A DNA stretch of 38,138 nt from JAAYPI01 sp036734385 (GCA_036734385.1 DAIMYQ010000013.1:1-38138), one strand, 5' to 3'; shown: positions 7,627 to 16,239, counted from the first letter of the stretch. Notes: generated by a model from the sequence alone, not told the origin. Numbers and translations: made by a program.

Positions 7627-8514
7627 ATGCCAATAGAAAATACGGAAGACATCGAGGAAGAACTTTTTTCGGACAATTTAGATAATTCCGAACAGGAAGT
7701 TTATGAACATTATCGGTTTGTAAGTGATAATGGGCAAAGTCTAACGCGTATTGATAAATTCTTGGCAGACAGAATAACCAATGCTTCTCGCACTAAAATA
7801 CAAACAGCTGCAGAAGCAGGTAACATATTAGCAAACGGAATAGCAGTAAAGGCCAACTANNNNNNNNNNNNNNNNNNNNNNNNNNNNNNNNNNNNNNNNN
7901 NNNNNNNNNNNNNNNNNNNNNNNNNNNNNNNNNNNNNNNNNNNNNNNNNNNNNNNNNNNCTTTTAGTTATAGCAAAGAATGAATATGCAAAAATGTTCCT
8001 TGCCAAACAGTTTTTCGACAAAACAACTGAACGTGTTTATAATGCACTCGTTTGGGGAAATTTCGAAGAAAAACGAGGTACTATTATCGGCAATATAGGT
8101 AGAAGCCCAAAAGATAGAATGCAAATGGCTGTATTTCCTGATGGAGACATGGGAAAACATGCTGTCACTCATTACACTGTTTTGGAAGATTTCAATTATG
8201 TTTCACTCATCGAATGCCACCTGGAAACAGGAAGAACACACCAAATTCGTGCTCATATGAAGCATATTGGTCATCCACTATTTAATGATGAACGATACGG
8301 TGGAAATGAAATATTAAAAGGAACAACATTTACTAAATATAAGCAGTTTATCAATAATTGTTTTGAAATTTGTCCACGACAAGCCTTACATGCCAAGACA
8401 TTGGGATTTGTACATCCGACAACCAAAGAAAGAATGTTTTTTAATTCTGAAATTCCCGATGATATGTCCCTATTAATCGAAAAATGGAGAAATTACACAG
8501 AATTTGCAAAGTAA
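7627..8514 (+). CDS. RluA family 23S rRNA pseudouridine synthase, interrupted by an assembly gap
   Basis: The N-terminal part carries an S4-like RNA-binding segment (about 37-78, RIDKFLADRITNASRTKIQ). The C-terminal part has LLVIAKNEYAK, HYTVLEDF and the family block ECHLETGRTHQIRAHMKHIGHPL. This is the RluD-type enzyme that isomerises uridines in large-subunit rRNA. The 100 N at 7860-7959 remove the start of the catalytic domain, including the HRLDR/HRIDK-type motif with the catalytic Asp. The frame is open on both sides, but about 90 residues are missing compared with relatives, so the real gap is nearer 280 nt. The gene follows the PASTA gene by 1 nt. Confidence 0.9.
   Translation: MPIENTEDIEEELFSDNLDNSEQEVYEHYRFVSDNGQSLTRIDKFLADRITNASRTKIQTAAEAGNILANGIAVKANXXXXXXXXXXXXXXXXXXXXXXXXXXXXXXXXXXLLVIAKNEYAKMFLAKQFFDKTTERVYNALVWGNFEEKRGTIIGNIGRSPKDRMQMAVFPDGDMGKHAVTHYTVLEDFNYVSLIECHLETGRTHQIRAHMKHIGHPLFNDERYGGNEILKGTTFTKYKQFINNCFEICPRQALHAKTLGFVHPTTKERMFFNSEIPDDMSLLIEKWRNYTEFAK
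7860..7959. other. Assembly gap (100 N) inside the pseudouridine synthase gene
   Basis: Exactly 100 unknown bases, the conventional placeholder for unknown size. The flanks share no sequence, so real sequence is missing here, unlike the second gap at 30860-30959. Confidence 0.97.
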
Positions 8515-8544
8515 TACTCGACAATAACACAATAACTTTAACCG

Positions 8545-9207
8545 ATGAAAAAAATAACATCAACCATCGTAGCTTTATTTGCTTTAAGCACCCTAGCAAG
8601 AGCATATACCCTGACTGGAAACATTGTCGACAAACAGGGCAATGGCATCGATAGCATTTTACTCAACACAAACAGGACAAAAGATGTTGCCTTAACTGAT
8701 AAAAAGGGATACTTCAGTATTGATGGAATAGAAGCAGAGGACACGCTTGTATTCAAGAAAAGTGCTACGAAAATTGTTAAAATTCCAATTAATGGAATGA
8801 AAAAGACGAAAATAATTTTGGGAGAAAAGGTAGAGATTGAGGAATTTGTGAATGAAAAATTAGACATCATTTTTCAAAATTTAGAAAATAGAGAAAGTAC
8901 AGTCTCCGCAGATGTTTTTACCAATGACCGTTTACTTGCTACAAAAGAAACCTATTTGGAAGAAGCCCTGTTAAAGCTAAGTTCTTCTCTTACCCGTAAT
9001 AAAAATGGAAAACTTGCTATATCCGAAACACTCTCTGCTACCGAAGAAGAAAATCCATTATTTGTTGTTAATGGAGAACCGATTTCTTCTATCAAAGACA
9101 TTGCTATCAACACCGTAAAAATTGTGGAAATCCTGAAAGACCCGACCTCATGTGCCATTTATGGAGAAAAAGGCACTTATGGGGTTATTTTAATAAATTT
9201 GAAATAA
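8545..9207 (+). CDS. Exported carboxypeptidase-regulatory plus mini TonB-plug protein, no barrel
   Basis: 220 residues with a signal peptide (cleavage near Ala19 in LSTLARAYT). Residues about 20-95 form a carboxypeptidase-regulatory-like beta domain (LTGNIVDKQGNGIDSILLN, DKKGYFSIDGI). Residues about 160-220 resemble the end of the TonB-dependent receptor plug of SusC-type proteins: PLFVVNGEPI, VEILKDPTSCAIYGEKGTYGVILINLK. The protein ends exactly where a SusC protein would enter its beta-barrel. It might be a periplasmic partner or decoy of a SusC/TonB system; that is inference. It begins 30 nt after the pseudouridine synthase, probably in the same transcript, and has no SusD neighbour. Confidence 0.75.
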   Translation: MKKITSTIVALFALSTLARAYTLTGNIVDKQGNGIDSILLNTNRTKDVALTDKKGYFSIDGIEAEDTLVFKKSATKIVKIPINGMKKTKIILGEKVEIEEFVNEKLDIIFQNLENRESTVSADVFTNDRLLATKETYLEEALLKLSSSLTRNKNGKLAISETLSATEEENPLFVVNGEPISSIKDIAINTVKIVEILKDPTSCAIYGEKGTYGVILINLK

Positions 9208-9234
9208 CCGTCTTTTTTATTCAATTGTATTATT

Positions 9235-9242
9235 TATCTTTG
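9235..9242 (+). promoter_or_regulatory. -7 promoter element TATCTTTG for the pyrE operon
   Basis: TATCTTTG lies 24 nt before the pyrE ATG. The preceding gene ends at 9207, so this is the likely promoter of the five-gene unit to 13508. Confidence 0.6.
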
Positions 9243-9266
9243 TAACCAACACCAAAACCTATAACG

Positions 9267-9899
9267 ATGGAAAGTTTAGAAATGCAAATAGCCGCTAGGC
9301 TATTAAAAATTAAAGCAATAAAGCTACAACCTGCAAATCCGTTCACGTGGGCTTCAGGATGGAAGTCTCCCATCTATTGCGACAACCGCAAAACGTTGTC
9401 ATATCCCGATCTTCGCAACTTTATCAAATTAGAAATAGCCCGTATTATCTTGGAAAAATATCCTGAAACAGAGGCTATTGCAGGAGTTGCCACCGGAGCA
9501 ATCGCTCAAGGAGCGATGGTAGCCAACGAATTAAATTTGCCTTTTGTATATATTCGGTCGTCAAAAAAAGACCACGGTTTAGAAAATCTTATCGAAGGAG
9601 ATTTGCGTCCGGGACAAAAAGTGGTGATAATTGAAGACCTAATATCAACTGGAGCAAGTAGTTTAAAAGCGGTGGAAGCTATTCGCAAAGACGGATGTGA
9701 AGTGTTGGGTATGCTTGCTATCTTCACCTATGGATTTCCAATTGCAGAAAACCAATTTAAAGATGAAAAAGTCGAGTTGACAACACTCTCAAACTATGAA
9801 TCTGTTTTGAAATTAGCCCTACAAACTAATTACATCAAAGAATCTGATATCAAGACATTGCAAGAATGGAGAAAAGATCCTGCTAATTGGCAAAAATAA
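9267..9899 (+). CDS. pyrE: Orotate phosphoribosyltransferase
   Basis: 210 residues. It transfers the phosphoribosyl group of PRPP to orotate, giving orotidine 5'-phosphate in pyrimidine synthesis. The PRPP-binding loop is VVIIEDLISTGASS (about 118-131). The N-terminal FTWASGWKSPIYCDNRK region and the flexible loop RSSKKDHGLENLIEG are typical of the family. It is first in a plus-strand operon with a 13-nt gap to the SRPBCC gene and then argH, linking pyrimidine and arginine synthesis genes. Confidence 0.96.
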   Translation: MESLEMQIAARLLKIKAIKLQPANPFTWASGWKSPIYCDNRKTLSYPDLRNFIKLEIARIILEKYPETEAIAGVATGAIAQGAMVANELNLPFVYIRSSKKDHGLENLIEGDLRPGQKVVIIEDLISTGASSLKAVEAIRKDGCEVLGMLAIFTYGFPIAENQFKDEKVELTTLSNYESVLKLALQTNYIKESDIKTLQEWRKDPANWQK

Positions 9900-9912
9900 A
9901 ACCAACTACTGA

Positions 9913-10323
9913 ATGACGACATTTGAAAGCAAGACTGAAAGTATTTCAGCATCAAGTAAAGATATTTTTATAAAACTCTCAAACCTTGAAAATTTACAGG
10001 AAATAACCGAAAAAATTAACGATGATAGAGTAAAAAATATCAAATTAACTCCCGACACTTGTTATTTTCACGTAGACCCAATTGGCGAAGTAGGCATTAA
10101 GGCAATCGAAAAGACGGAATTTAAATCAATAAAATTCGAATCCGACAAATCGCCTGTTGTATTCAATATTTGGATAGAATTAGAAGAAATTTCTTCATCC
10201 CAAACAAATGTAAAAGTCATATTAAAAGCCGATTTACCAATGATGTTAAAAATGATGGTGAGTGATCCCATCAACAAATTCATTAACATATTAGTCTCTT
10301 CATTGACAAAAATTTCTTACTGA
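9913..10323 (+). CDS. SRPBCC-fold small protein
   Basis: 136 residues, no signal peptide or membrane segment. The N-terminus (TTFESKTESISASSKDIFIKLSNLENL) and the strand-rich middle (FKSIKFESDKSPVVFNIWIELEEI) followed by a long C-terminal helix (MLKMMVSDPINKFINILVSSL) match the START/SRPBCC helix-grip fold, which binds hydrophobic ligands in a deep pocket. The ligand is unknown. It sits between pyrE and argH with only 1 nt before the argH ATG, so it is translationally coupled to argH. From memory this order recurs in Bacteroidales. Confidence 0.75.
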   Translation: MTTFESKTESISASSKDIFIKLSNLENLQEITEKINDDRVKNIKLTPDTCYFHVDPIGEVGIKAIEKTEFKSIKFESDKSPVVFNIWIELEEISSSQTNVKVILKADLPMMLKMMVSDPINKFINILVSSLTKISY

Positions 10324-10324
10324 A

Positions 10325-11662
10325 ATGGCAAAAAAACTTTGGGAAAAGAGCACCCAAATAAACGCTGAAATTGAAAGATTCACTATTGGAAAAGATAGAG
10401 AAATGGATATGTACCTCGCAAAATACGATGTACTAGGTTCCATTGCTCATATCATCATGCTCGAAAGTATCGGATTACTTTCCAAAAAAGAATTGGACTT
10501 ATTGTGCAAAGCCCTTAAGGAAATTTATATTGATATCGAAAAAAATAATTTTTCTATCAACAAAGATGTAGAAGATATTCACTCTCAAGTAGAGCTTCTC
10601 CTCACAGAGAAATTAGGTGACATAGGAAAAAAAATACATAGCGGACGTTCTCGTAACGACCAAGTATTACTTGATTTAAAACTGTTTACCCGTGCTAAAA
10701 TAGAAGAAATCATCCTCGAAATGGAAGGACTTTTCCAAACATTGATTGCACAAAGTAATCGTTATAAAGACGCATTAATGCCGGGATATACGCACTTGCA
10801 AATAGCCATGCCATCGTCCTTTGGTTTGTGGTTTGGAGCATATGCAGAAAGTCTCGTTGACGATATGCAATTGCTTCTTAGTGCATACAAGATTTGCAAC
10901 CGCAACCCACTTGGTTCAGCAGCGGGCTATGGTTCTTCATTCCCGCTTAACAGACAAATGACAACTGATTTATTGGGATTTGACAACATGAATTACAATG
11001 TCATTTATGCACAAATGGGACGTGGCAAAATGGAACGCACCGTTGCCAATGCATTAGCCTCAGTGGCAGCCACTATTTCGAAATTAGCTTTTGATAGTTG
11101 TATGTTTACAAGCCAAAATTTCGGTTTTCTAAAACTGGCAGATGAATTTACAACAGGTTCCAGTATTATGCCTCACAAGAAAAATCCTGATGTTTTTGAA
11201 CTAACTCGTTCAAAATGCAACAAAATACAAGGGATTCCTCAACAGATATTATTGATAACCAACAATTTACCATCGGGATATTTCCGTGACTTACAAATCC
11301 TAAAAGAAATATTTTTACCCATGTTTGATGAGCTAAAGGATTGCATCAAAATGACTCATTACATCATCGAAAGAGTAAAAATCAACGAAAATATTTTTGA
11401 CGATAAAAAATACACACCCATTTTCAGTGTCGAAGAAGTGAACAAGCAAGTGTTATCAGGAATTCCTTTCAGAGATGCATACAAAAATGTCGGATTGGCT
11501 ATAGAAGAAGGAGATTTCAATCCAGACACGAAAATCAATCATACGCACGAAGGTAGTATAGGAAACCTTTGTAATGATAAAATTGAAAACCTAATGGCGG
11601 ATATTATTAGGCAATTTGATTTTCAAAAAGTAGAAAATGCAGAAAATAATCTGCTCAAATAA
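10325..11662 (+). CDS. argH: Argininosuccinate lyase
   Basis: 445 residues. It cleaves argininosuccinate into arginine and fumarate, the last step of arginine synthesis. The fumarase-superfamily signature GSSIMPHKKNPD is at about 278-289 and contains the catalytic Ser loop. Other family blocks are VEDIHSQVE, HSGRSRNDQV and PGYTHLQIAMP. Length and start are usual. It lies 1 nt after the SRPBCC gene and 11 nt before the radical SAM gene. Confidence 0.96.
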   Translation: MAKKLWEKSTQINAEIERFTIGKDREMDMYLAKYDVLGSIAHIIMLESIGLLSKKELDLLCKALKEIYIDIEKNNFSINKDVEDIHSQVELLLTEKLGDIGKKIHSGRSRNDQVLLDLKLFTRAKIEEIILEMEGLFQTLIAQSNRYKDALMPGYTHLQIAMPSSFGLWFGAYAESLVDDMQLLLSAYKICNRNPLGSAAGYGSSFPLNRQMTTDLLGFDNMNYNVIYAQMGRGKMERTVANALASVAATISKLAFDSCMFTSQNFGFLKLADEFTTGSSIMPHKKNPDVFELTRSKCNKIQGIPQQILLITNNLPSGYFRDLQILKEIFLPMFDELKDCIKMTHYIIERVKINENIFDDKKYTPIFSVEEVNKQVLSGIPFRDAYKNVGLAIEEGDFNPDTKINHTHEGSIGNLCNDKIENLMADIIRQFDFQKVENAENNLLK

Positions 11663-11673
11663 TCACTTACACT

Positions 11674-12444
11674 ATGTTTTTTAATTCTATTGTTTTCGGT
11701 CCCATAAAAAGCAGAAGATTAGGTACTTCTCTGGGGGTTAATTTACTCCCCGACAATGCAAAACTTTGCTCATTTGATTGTGTCTATTGTGAATGTGGTT
11801 TGAATGATAATAGTATAAAAAAAGATCCTATTCCTACACGCACCGAGGTAAAAACAGCTTTAAATCAAGCATTACAAGAATTAAAATCGCAAAATAAACC
11901 TATTGATACCATTACTTTTGCCGGAAATGGCGAGCCTACTATGCACCCCGAATTTAAAGAGATTATAGAGGACACTATTATTCTTCGCAACCAGTATGCA
12001 AGTGGTGCTGTCATTTCTGTTTTATCAAACGCATGGCATATTTCAAATCCCAATATTTTTTCAGCCTTACGCAAGATTGATAATAATATTTTAAAACTTG
12101 ATAGTGCAATAAAAGAAACCATTATCACTATAAATCAACCGAACAATACAAACTTTGAAGTTGAAGATATTATCAAAAATCTTACCAAATTCAATGGAGA
12201 ATGCATTATCCAAACACTCTTCGTTCGCGGGTACTACAATGGCAAGAAAATCGACAATACAACCGAAGAAGAAATCGAAGCATGGCTAAACGCACTAAAA
12301 ATAATACAACCGAAACAAGTCATGATTTATGCAATAGACAGAGCTACTCCCGTTAAAACATTGGAAAAAATACCGTTAGAAGAGCTGAAATCTATTGCTG
12401 CAAGAGGTAAAAAACTCGGTTTTGACATGACAGTCTCTGCATGA
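11674..12444 (+). CDS. Radical SAM protein (COG0731/TYW1-like group)
   Basis: 256 residues. The 4Fe-4S cluster cysteines are C32, C36 and C39 in CSFDCVYC (CxxxCxxC), preceded by the typical RRLGTSLGVNLLP. FAGNGEPTMHPEF (a GGE-like SAM motif) and VISVLSNAWHI fit the core partial TIM barrel. COG0731-type proteins are related to the wyosine-forming enzyme TYW1, but bacterial members are mostly uncharacterised, so the substrate is unknown. The stop overlaps the start of the glycosyltransferase gene by 4 nt (ATGA), so the two are made together. Confidence 0.85.
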   Translation: MFFNSIVFGPIKSRRLGTSLGVNLLPDNAKLCSFDCVYCECGLNDNSIKKDPIPTRTEVKTALNQALQELKSQNKPIDTITFAGNGEPTMHPEFKEIIEDTIILRNQYASGAVISVLSNAWHISNPNIFSALRKIDNNILKLDSAIKETIITINQPNNTNFEVEDIIKNLTKFNGECIIQTLFVRGYYNGKKIDNTTEEEIEAWLNALKIIQPKQVMIYAIDRATPVKTLEKIPLEELKSIAARGKKLGFDMTVSA

Positions 12445-13508
12445 AACCTTCAAAGCGAATATTGATTTGTCCTCTCAATTGGGGATTAGGTCACGCTTCT
12501 CGTTGCATACCTATTATTCGATATTTATTAAACAATGGACATGAAGTAATCATTGCCTCGTGTGGCGTTTCAGGCGAATTGTTACGACAAGAATTTCCGT
12601 TGTTACAACATATCGATTTTCCTTCCTTCCGAGTAAAATACAGTAAAAAAAACACACAAATATTTGCTATTCTGTGTTGCCTTCCGAACATTATACAAGT
12701 TTCAATCAAAGAACATTTTCAACTAAAAAAATTGGTTAAACAATGGAATATTGACATGGTTATTTCCGACAACAGATTCGGCTTATGGAACAAGCGGATA
12801 ACTTCAGTCTATATAACACACCAACTAATGGTAAAAATGCCAAAATCAGTTCAATTCATGGAGCCTATTATTTCACGGGTTCATCGATTTGTCATTGAAA
12901 AATATGATTATTGCCTTATTCCGGATTTCTCGGACAAAGAAAGTTCGATTGCTGGTGATTTAACACACAAATACAAACTGCCATCAAACGCAAATTTTAT
13001 TGGTACAATATCACGTTTTAATAAAAATACAGAAAACATATTAAAAAAAGAAAAATACAAATCAGACATTCTAATCATCTTATCAGGGATTGAACCTCAA
13101 AGGAGTATTTTAGAAAAGGAATTAATACGAAAAATACAGAAAACAAATCTTTCTACTGTATTAATACAAGGGATTTTTAGCCCCCAAAAAAGCATTCGGA
13201 CAGAAAATAATATAACAATCATCTCCCATGAAACTCAAGATGAGGTAGAACAGCGTTTAAACTCCGCAGAAACAATTATTTGCCGTTCCGGCTATAGCAA
13301 TCTCATGGATTTAATTTCGTTGCAGAAATCTGCAATAATCATACCGACACCCGGACAAACAGAACAAGAATACTTGGCCGATTACCTTTCTAGAAAAAAT
13401 TTGTTTGTTTCTCAATACCAGAACCAAATTAATATTGAGGAAGGAATTAAAGACCTATCTTCAAAAAAAATAATGATTCCGAGAAAACCTCTCAAATTAC
13501 CCTTCTAA
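12441..13508 (+). CDS. GT-B glycosyltransferase (MurG/UGT-like)
   Basis: 355 residues. The N-terminal half opens with CPLNWGLGHASRCIPIIRYL (about 10-29), the nucleotide-sugar transferase glycine loop; the C-terminal half has CRSGYSNLMDLISLQKSAIIIPTP and QTEQEYLADYL (about 280-312), the GT28-like donor site. There is no signal peptide; it would act at the inner face of the membrane, and donor and acceptor are unknown. It is the last gene of the pyrE operon and faces upp tail-to-tail with 7 nt between them. The C-terminus is short and basic (MIPRKPLKLPF). Confidence 0.82.
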   Translation: MKPSKRILICPLNWGLGHASRCIPIIRYLLNNGHEVIIASCGVSGELLRQEFPLLQHIDFPSFRVKYSKKNTQIFAILCCLPNIIQVSIKEHFQLKKLVKQWNIDMVISDNRFGLWNKRITSVYITHQLMVKMPKSVQFMEPIISRVHRFVIEKYDYCLIPDFSDKESSIAGDLTHKYKLPSNANFIGTISRFNKNTENILKKEKYKSDILIILSGIEPQRSILEKELIRKIQKTNLSTVLIQGIFSPQKSIRTENNITIISHETQDEVEQRLNSAETIICRSGYSNLMDLISLQKSAIIIPTPGQTEQEYLADYLSRKNLFVSQYQNQINIEEGIKDLSSKKIMIPRKPLKLPF

Positions 13509-13515
13509 AAAAACT

Positions 13516-14172
13516 CTATATTTTTTGCCCATAAGCCAAATCTCCTGCATCTCCTAAACCCGGCACAATGTACGAATGTTCGTTTAACTCTGGATCGATA
13601 GCCGCCACCCATAATGTAATGTTAGCTTCATTCGCAAAATTCTTTTCCAAATAGTCAATTGCATTTTGACTTGCAATAATGGTCGCAAAATGTATTTCTT
13701 TCGGCGATCCTTTTGTTTTTAGAGCATGGAAAGCCAATTCCATAGAAGAACCAGTAGCCAGCATTGGATCACCTAGAATAAGCGTCTTTCCATCTAAATT
13801 AGGAGAAGCAATATATTCGATAAAAACTTCAAATTTTAAGGCATCTTTATATTTTCTATAAGCCGATATAAAAGCATTTTCTGCCATATCAAAATAAGAA
13901 AGAAGTCCTTGATGGAAAGGTAACCCCGCACGAAAAATAGTACCTAGAACAATTTCATTGTCAAATGTATGAACAGGAGCAATTCCCAATGGAGTTACAA
14001 CGTTTTTAGAGGAATAACTTAATGATTTGCTTATTTCATAGGCCATGACCTCTCCTATTCTTTCAATGTTACGTCTAAACTTTAATCGGTCTTTCTGAAT
14101 TTCAACCGAACGTATCTGTTCCAAAAAACTATTTAGTACAGAATTATTTTCTGAAAGATTATGAACTATCAT
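13516..14172 (-). CDS. upp: Uracil phosphoribosyltransferase
   Basis: 218 residues. It salvages uracil with PRPP to give UMP. The PRPP-binding loop is GDPMLATGSSME (134-145; most relatives have ATGGS), and the uracil-binding C-terminal region is VPGLGDAGDLAYG. TIFRAGLPFHQGL (78-90) is also family-typical. It is the last gene of a minus-strand unit radC - deacetylase-like - upp, with a 12-nt gap upstream. No terminator is visible before the convergent glycosyltransferase gene. Confidence 0.93.
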   Translation of the reverse strand: MIVHNLSENNSVLNSFLEQIRSVEIQKDRLKFRRNIERIGEVMAYEISKSLSYSSKNVVTPLGIAPVHTFDNEIVLGTIFRAGLPFHQGLLSYFDMAENAFISAYRKYKDALKFEVFIEYIASPNLDGKTLILGDPMLATGSSMELAFHALKTKGSPKEIHFATIIASQNAIDYLEKNFANEANITLWVAAIDPELNEHSYIVPGLGDAGDLAYGQKI

Positions 14173-14184
14173 ATTACATGTTTT

Positions 14185-15534
14185 TTATCTTGACTTTTCT
14201 AAAGCTTCCTCTTTGTCATATATCTCTAACAAAGAAATATAGCGAATTGCTTTCTGGTATTGCTCCCTCCAACCACTCCAAAAATTGTCATCGGAAAGCG
14301 ATTCATTATGGAAAAGGGAAACAAATTCACCATTAACCTCTTTTATTTTTTCTGCATACTCAGACATAATATCGAAAAGTTCCTCACTACTTTTGCCCAT
14401 ATATTTTTTAAGAGTCACATCCATAATTACCAAGGGGTGCAATTTTAACGAAGAAATTCTATCTTGGACCAAATCATAAAAATAGAAAGGAGTACATGTA
14501 CTCGCTCGAAACCCTATATAATGCGAATACCCAAGCGAATAATCGCTGGTTATACCTATTTGTTCCAACATTTGAAAACTTTGAGGAAACGAAAATTTAA
14601 GGAAATGGAATCTATTCATCTGAACCTTCACTTTGGTCAAATTTTCCAACCGCCTTTTCTCTTGAATGAGTTTTTTTATATTCAAATCAACACTATACGA
14701 AGGATGGAAACCAACGATAAGAGTGCGATAAAAAATCTTTTTGATTCTGTAGTACGGATAATAAAAAGAATAACCGTCATACTTACCTCTAGGACCGACA
14801 TGAAGGAAAAAAACAGGTATTACTCCATTTTTGTTGTGTATATCAACAATATAACTAACATTAAAAAAAGGATCCTCTTCTAAATGCAACAAAACTCTTA
14901 ATTGAAACCTAAAATCCCACCAATTACCTTTAAAAAGTTTCTGTGCCATTCTGAACAAGTTGATACACAAAAATTTAGATCTAAATTTATAGACATGGTC
15001 GATATCAACGGTTGGGCAAAAACGGAAACGAGATTTTTCTTTCTTCTTAAAATCAGGAAATCTCTTGATCAATAAATCCTCAAGTAAATAAGCCCATTGA
15101 TCAACCAGTGGTTCATCTAAAAAATCATTTCTAAAAGCTAAACTATTTTCAGCCTTATACCTTCCATGCTCATCCAAATCGGAATTTTCATATTCCTCAT
15201 ATCTGGTAATCAAATAAAAAGCAGCAGAAAACAAATCAAAAGGCAAATCAAAATCAGGTGAAGAAGTCTTAAAAAATATTTTAGTATTATTCCACCCAAC
15301 GACTTCAGGAAAAATTTCTTTTATACCTTTCGAGAATAGTAAACCATTAGGTTCAATAGTAAATGAATTTGGAACTTTTTGTACTCGACTATAACAAATA
15401 ACTGGAATTACACTTTTCTCTGCGACCTCAATTTTATTCGTAAAGGAAACCTCCACCTTGAGAATATCCCGAAAAATATGTTCAAAGATGTACTTTACGC
15501 GAGGAGTATATTTTTCTGTATAAACCAGTACCAT
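14185..15534 (-). CDS. Polysaccharide deacetylase-like protein (NodB-fold, Bacteroidota type)
   Basis: 449 residues without signal peptide. Residues about 1-150 form an N-terminal domain seen in Bacteroidota deacetylase-like proteins (ITRYEEY, DEHGRYKAENSLAFRNDFLD). From about 190 a NodB-like barrel follows: RFCPTVDIDHVYKF supplies the metal Asp pair, VGFHPSYSVD the histidine of the second motif, and FVSLFHNESLSDD the last motif. Family members are linked to surface polysaccharide processing; a cytoplasmic location is suggested because no export signal is visible. It is 6 nt downstream of radC and 12 nt upstream of upp. Confidence 0.78.
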   Translation of the reverse strand: MVLVYTEKYTPRVKYIFEHIFRDILKVEVSFTNKIEVAEKSVIPVICYSRVQKVPNSFTIEPNGLLFSKGIKEIFPEVVGWNNTKIFFKTSSPDFDLPFDLFSAAFYLITRYEEYENSDLDEHGRYKAENSLAFRNDFLDEPLVDQWAYLLEDLLIKRFPDFKKKEKSRFRFCPTVDIDHVYKFRSKFLCINLFRMAQKLFKGNWWDFRFQLRVLLHLEEDPFFNVSYIVDIHNKNGVIPVFFLHVGPRGKYDGYSFYYPYYRIKKIFYRTLIVGFHPSYSVDLNIKKLIQEKRRLENLTKVKVQMNRFHFLKFSFPQSFQMLEQIGITSDYSLGYSHYIGFRASTCTPFYFYDLVQDRISSLKLHPLVIMDVTLKKYMGKSSEELFDIMSEYAEKIKEVNGEFVSLFHNESLSDDNFWSGWREQYQKAIRYISLLEIYDKEEALEKSR

Positions 15535-15540
15535 ATAATT

Positions 15541-16239
15541 CTACAATAAATTTTGGTCAGCAAAGCTAAAATAACTTTCGCCGGATATTATAATGTGATC
15601 CAATACAGCTATATCGAAAAGTTTAGCTCCTTCTCTAATCTTATCAGTTATCATTTTATCTTCCTTGCTAGGAGCATTCGTACCAGACGGATGATTATGA
15701 CACAAAACCAAAGCCGAAGCTGAATATTGAATGGCATATTTGAAAACAATGCGGCAATCTACAACCGTCTGAGAAATACCTCCACTTGATACCTTCATTT
15801 TAGAGACAACCTTGTTTCCTCTATTCAAAAGCAAAATCCAAAACTCTTCATGCGACAAATCAGACAAAATCGGATAAAAAAATTCCGCAACCTGCTGACT
15901 TGATTGTATCGAACTTTGCACTGAAGGGCTTGTGTTTTTTCTCCTTCTTCCTAGCTCCAAAGCTGCTACAATACTAATCGCTTTTGCATCCCCAATACCT
16001 TTTACTTCTTTTGTCAATTCCTTAACAGTAAACTTACTCAACTCATTCAAATCATTATGAGCCTGCAACAACAATTTCTTTCCTAATTCAACAGCTGTTT
16101 CATTACGAGTTCCAGAGCCAATAATAACGGCAATAAGCTCTGCATCTGTAAGGGAAAAAATTCCTTTTTGTAATAATTTCTCTCTTGGTCTATCCTCTTC
16201 CGACCATTGCTTAATGCTAAGGTTTTTACTTTGCAACAT
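15541..16239 (-). CDS. radC: RadC family JAB-domain protein
   Basis: 232 residues. An N-terminal helix-hairpin-helix region (about 30-100, SLTDAELIAVIIGSGT and VKGIGDAKA) precedes a JAB/MPN metallo-domain. Its zinc ligands are H181 and H183 of HNHPSG and D194 of SKEDK; LDHIIIS and FADQNLL close the domain. The protein was once called a DNA repair protein, but its actual role is unsettled; JAB domains can be metallo-isopeptidases or nucleases. The promoter lies only 7 nt upstream of the ATG, so the mRNA would be nearly leaderless. It leads the operon with the deacetylase-like gene and upp. Confidence 0.93.
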   Translation of the reverse strand: MLQSKNLSIKQWSEEDRPREKLLQKGIFSLTDAELIAVIIGSGTRNETAVELGKKLLLQAHNDLNELSKFTVKELTKEVKGIGDAKAISIVAALELGRRRKNTSPSVQSSIQSSQQVAEFFYPILSDLSHEEFWILLLNRGNKVVSKMKVSSGGISQTVVDCRIVFKYAIQYSASALVLCHNHPSGTNAPSKEDKMITDKIREGAKLFDIAVLDHIIISGESYFSFADQNLL

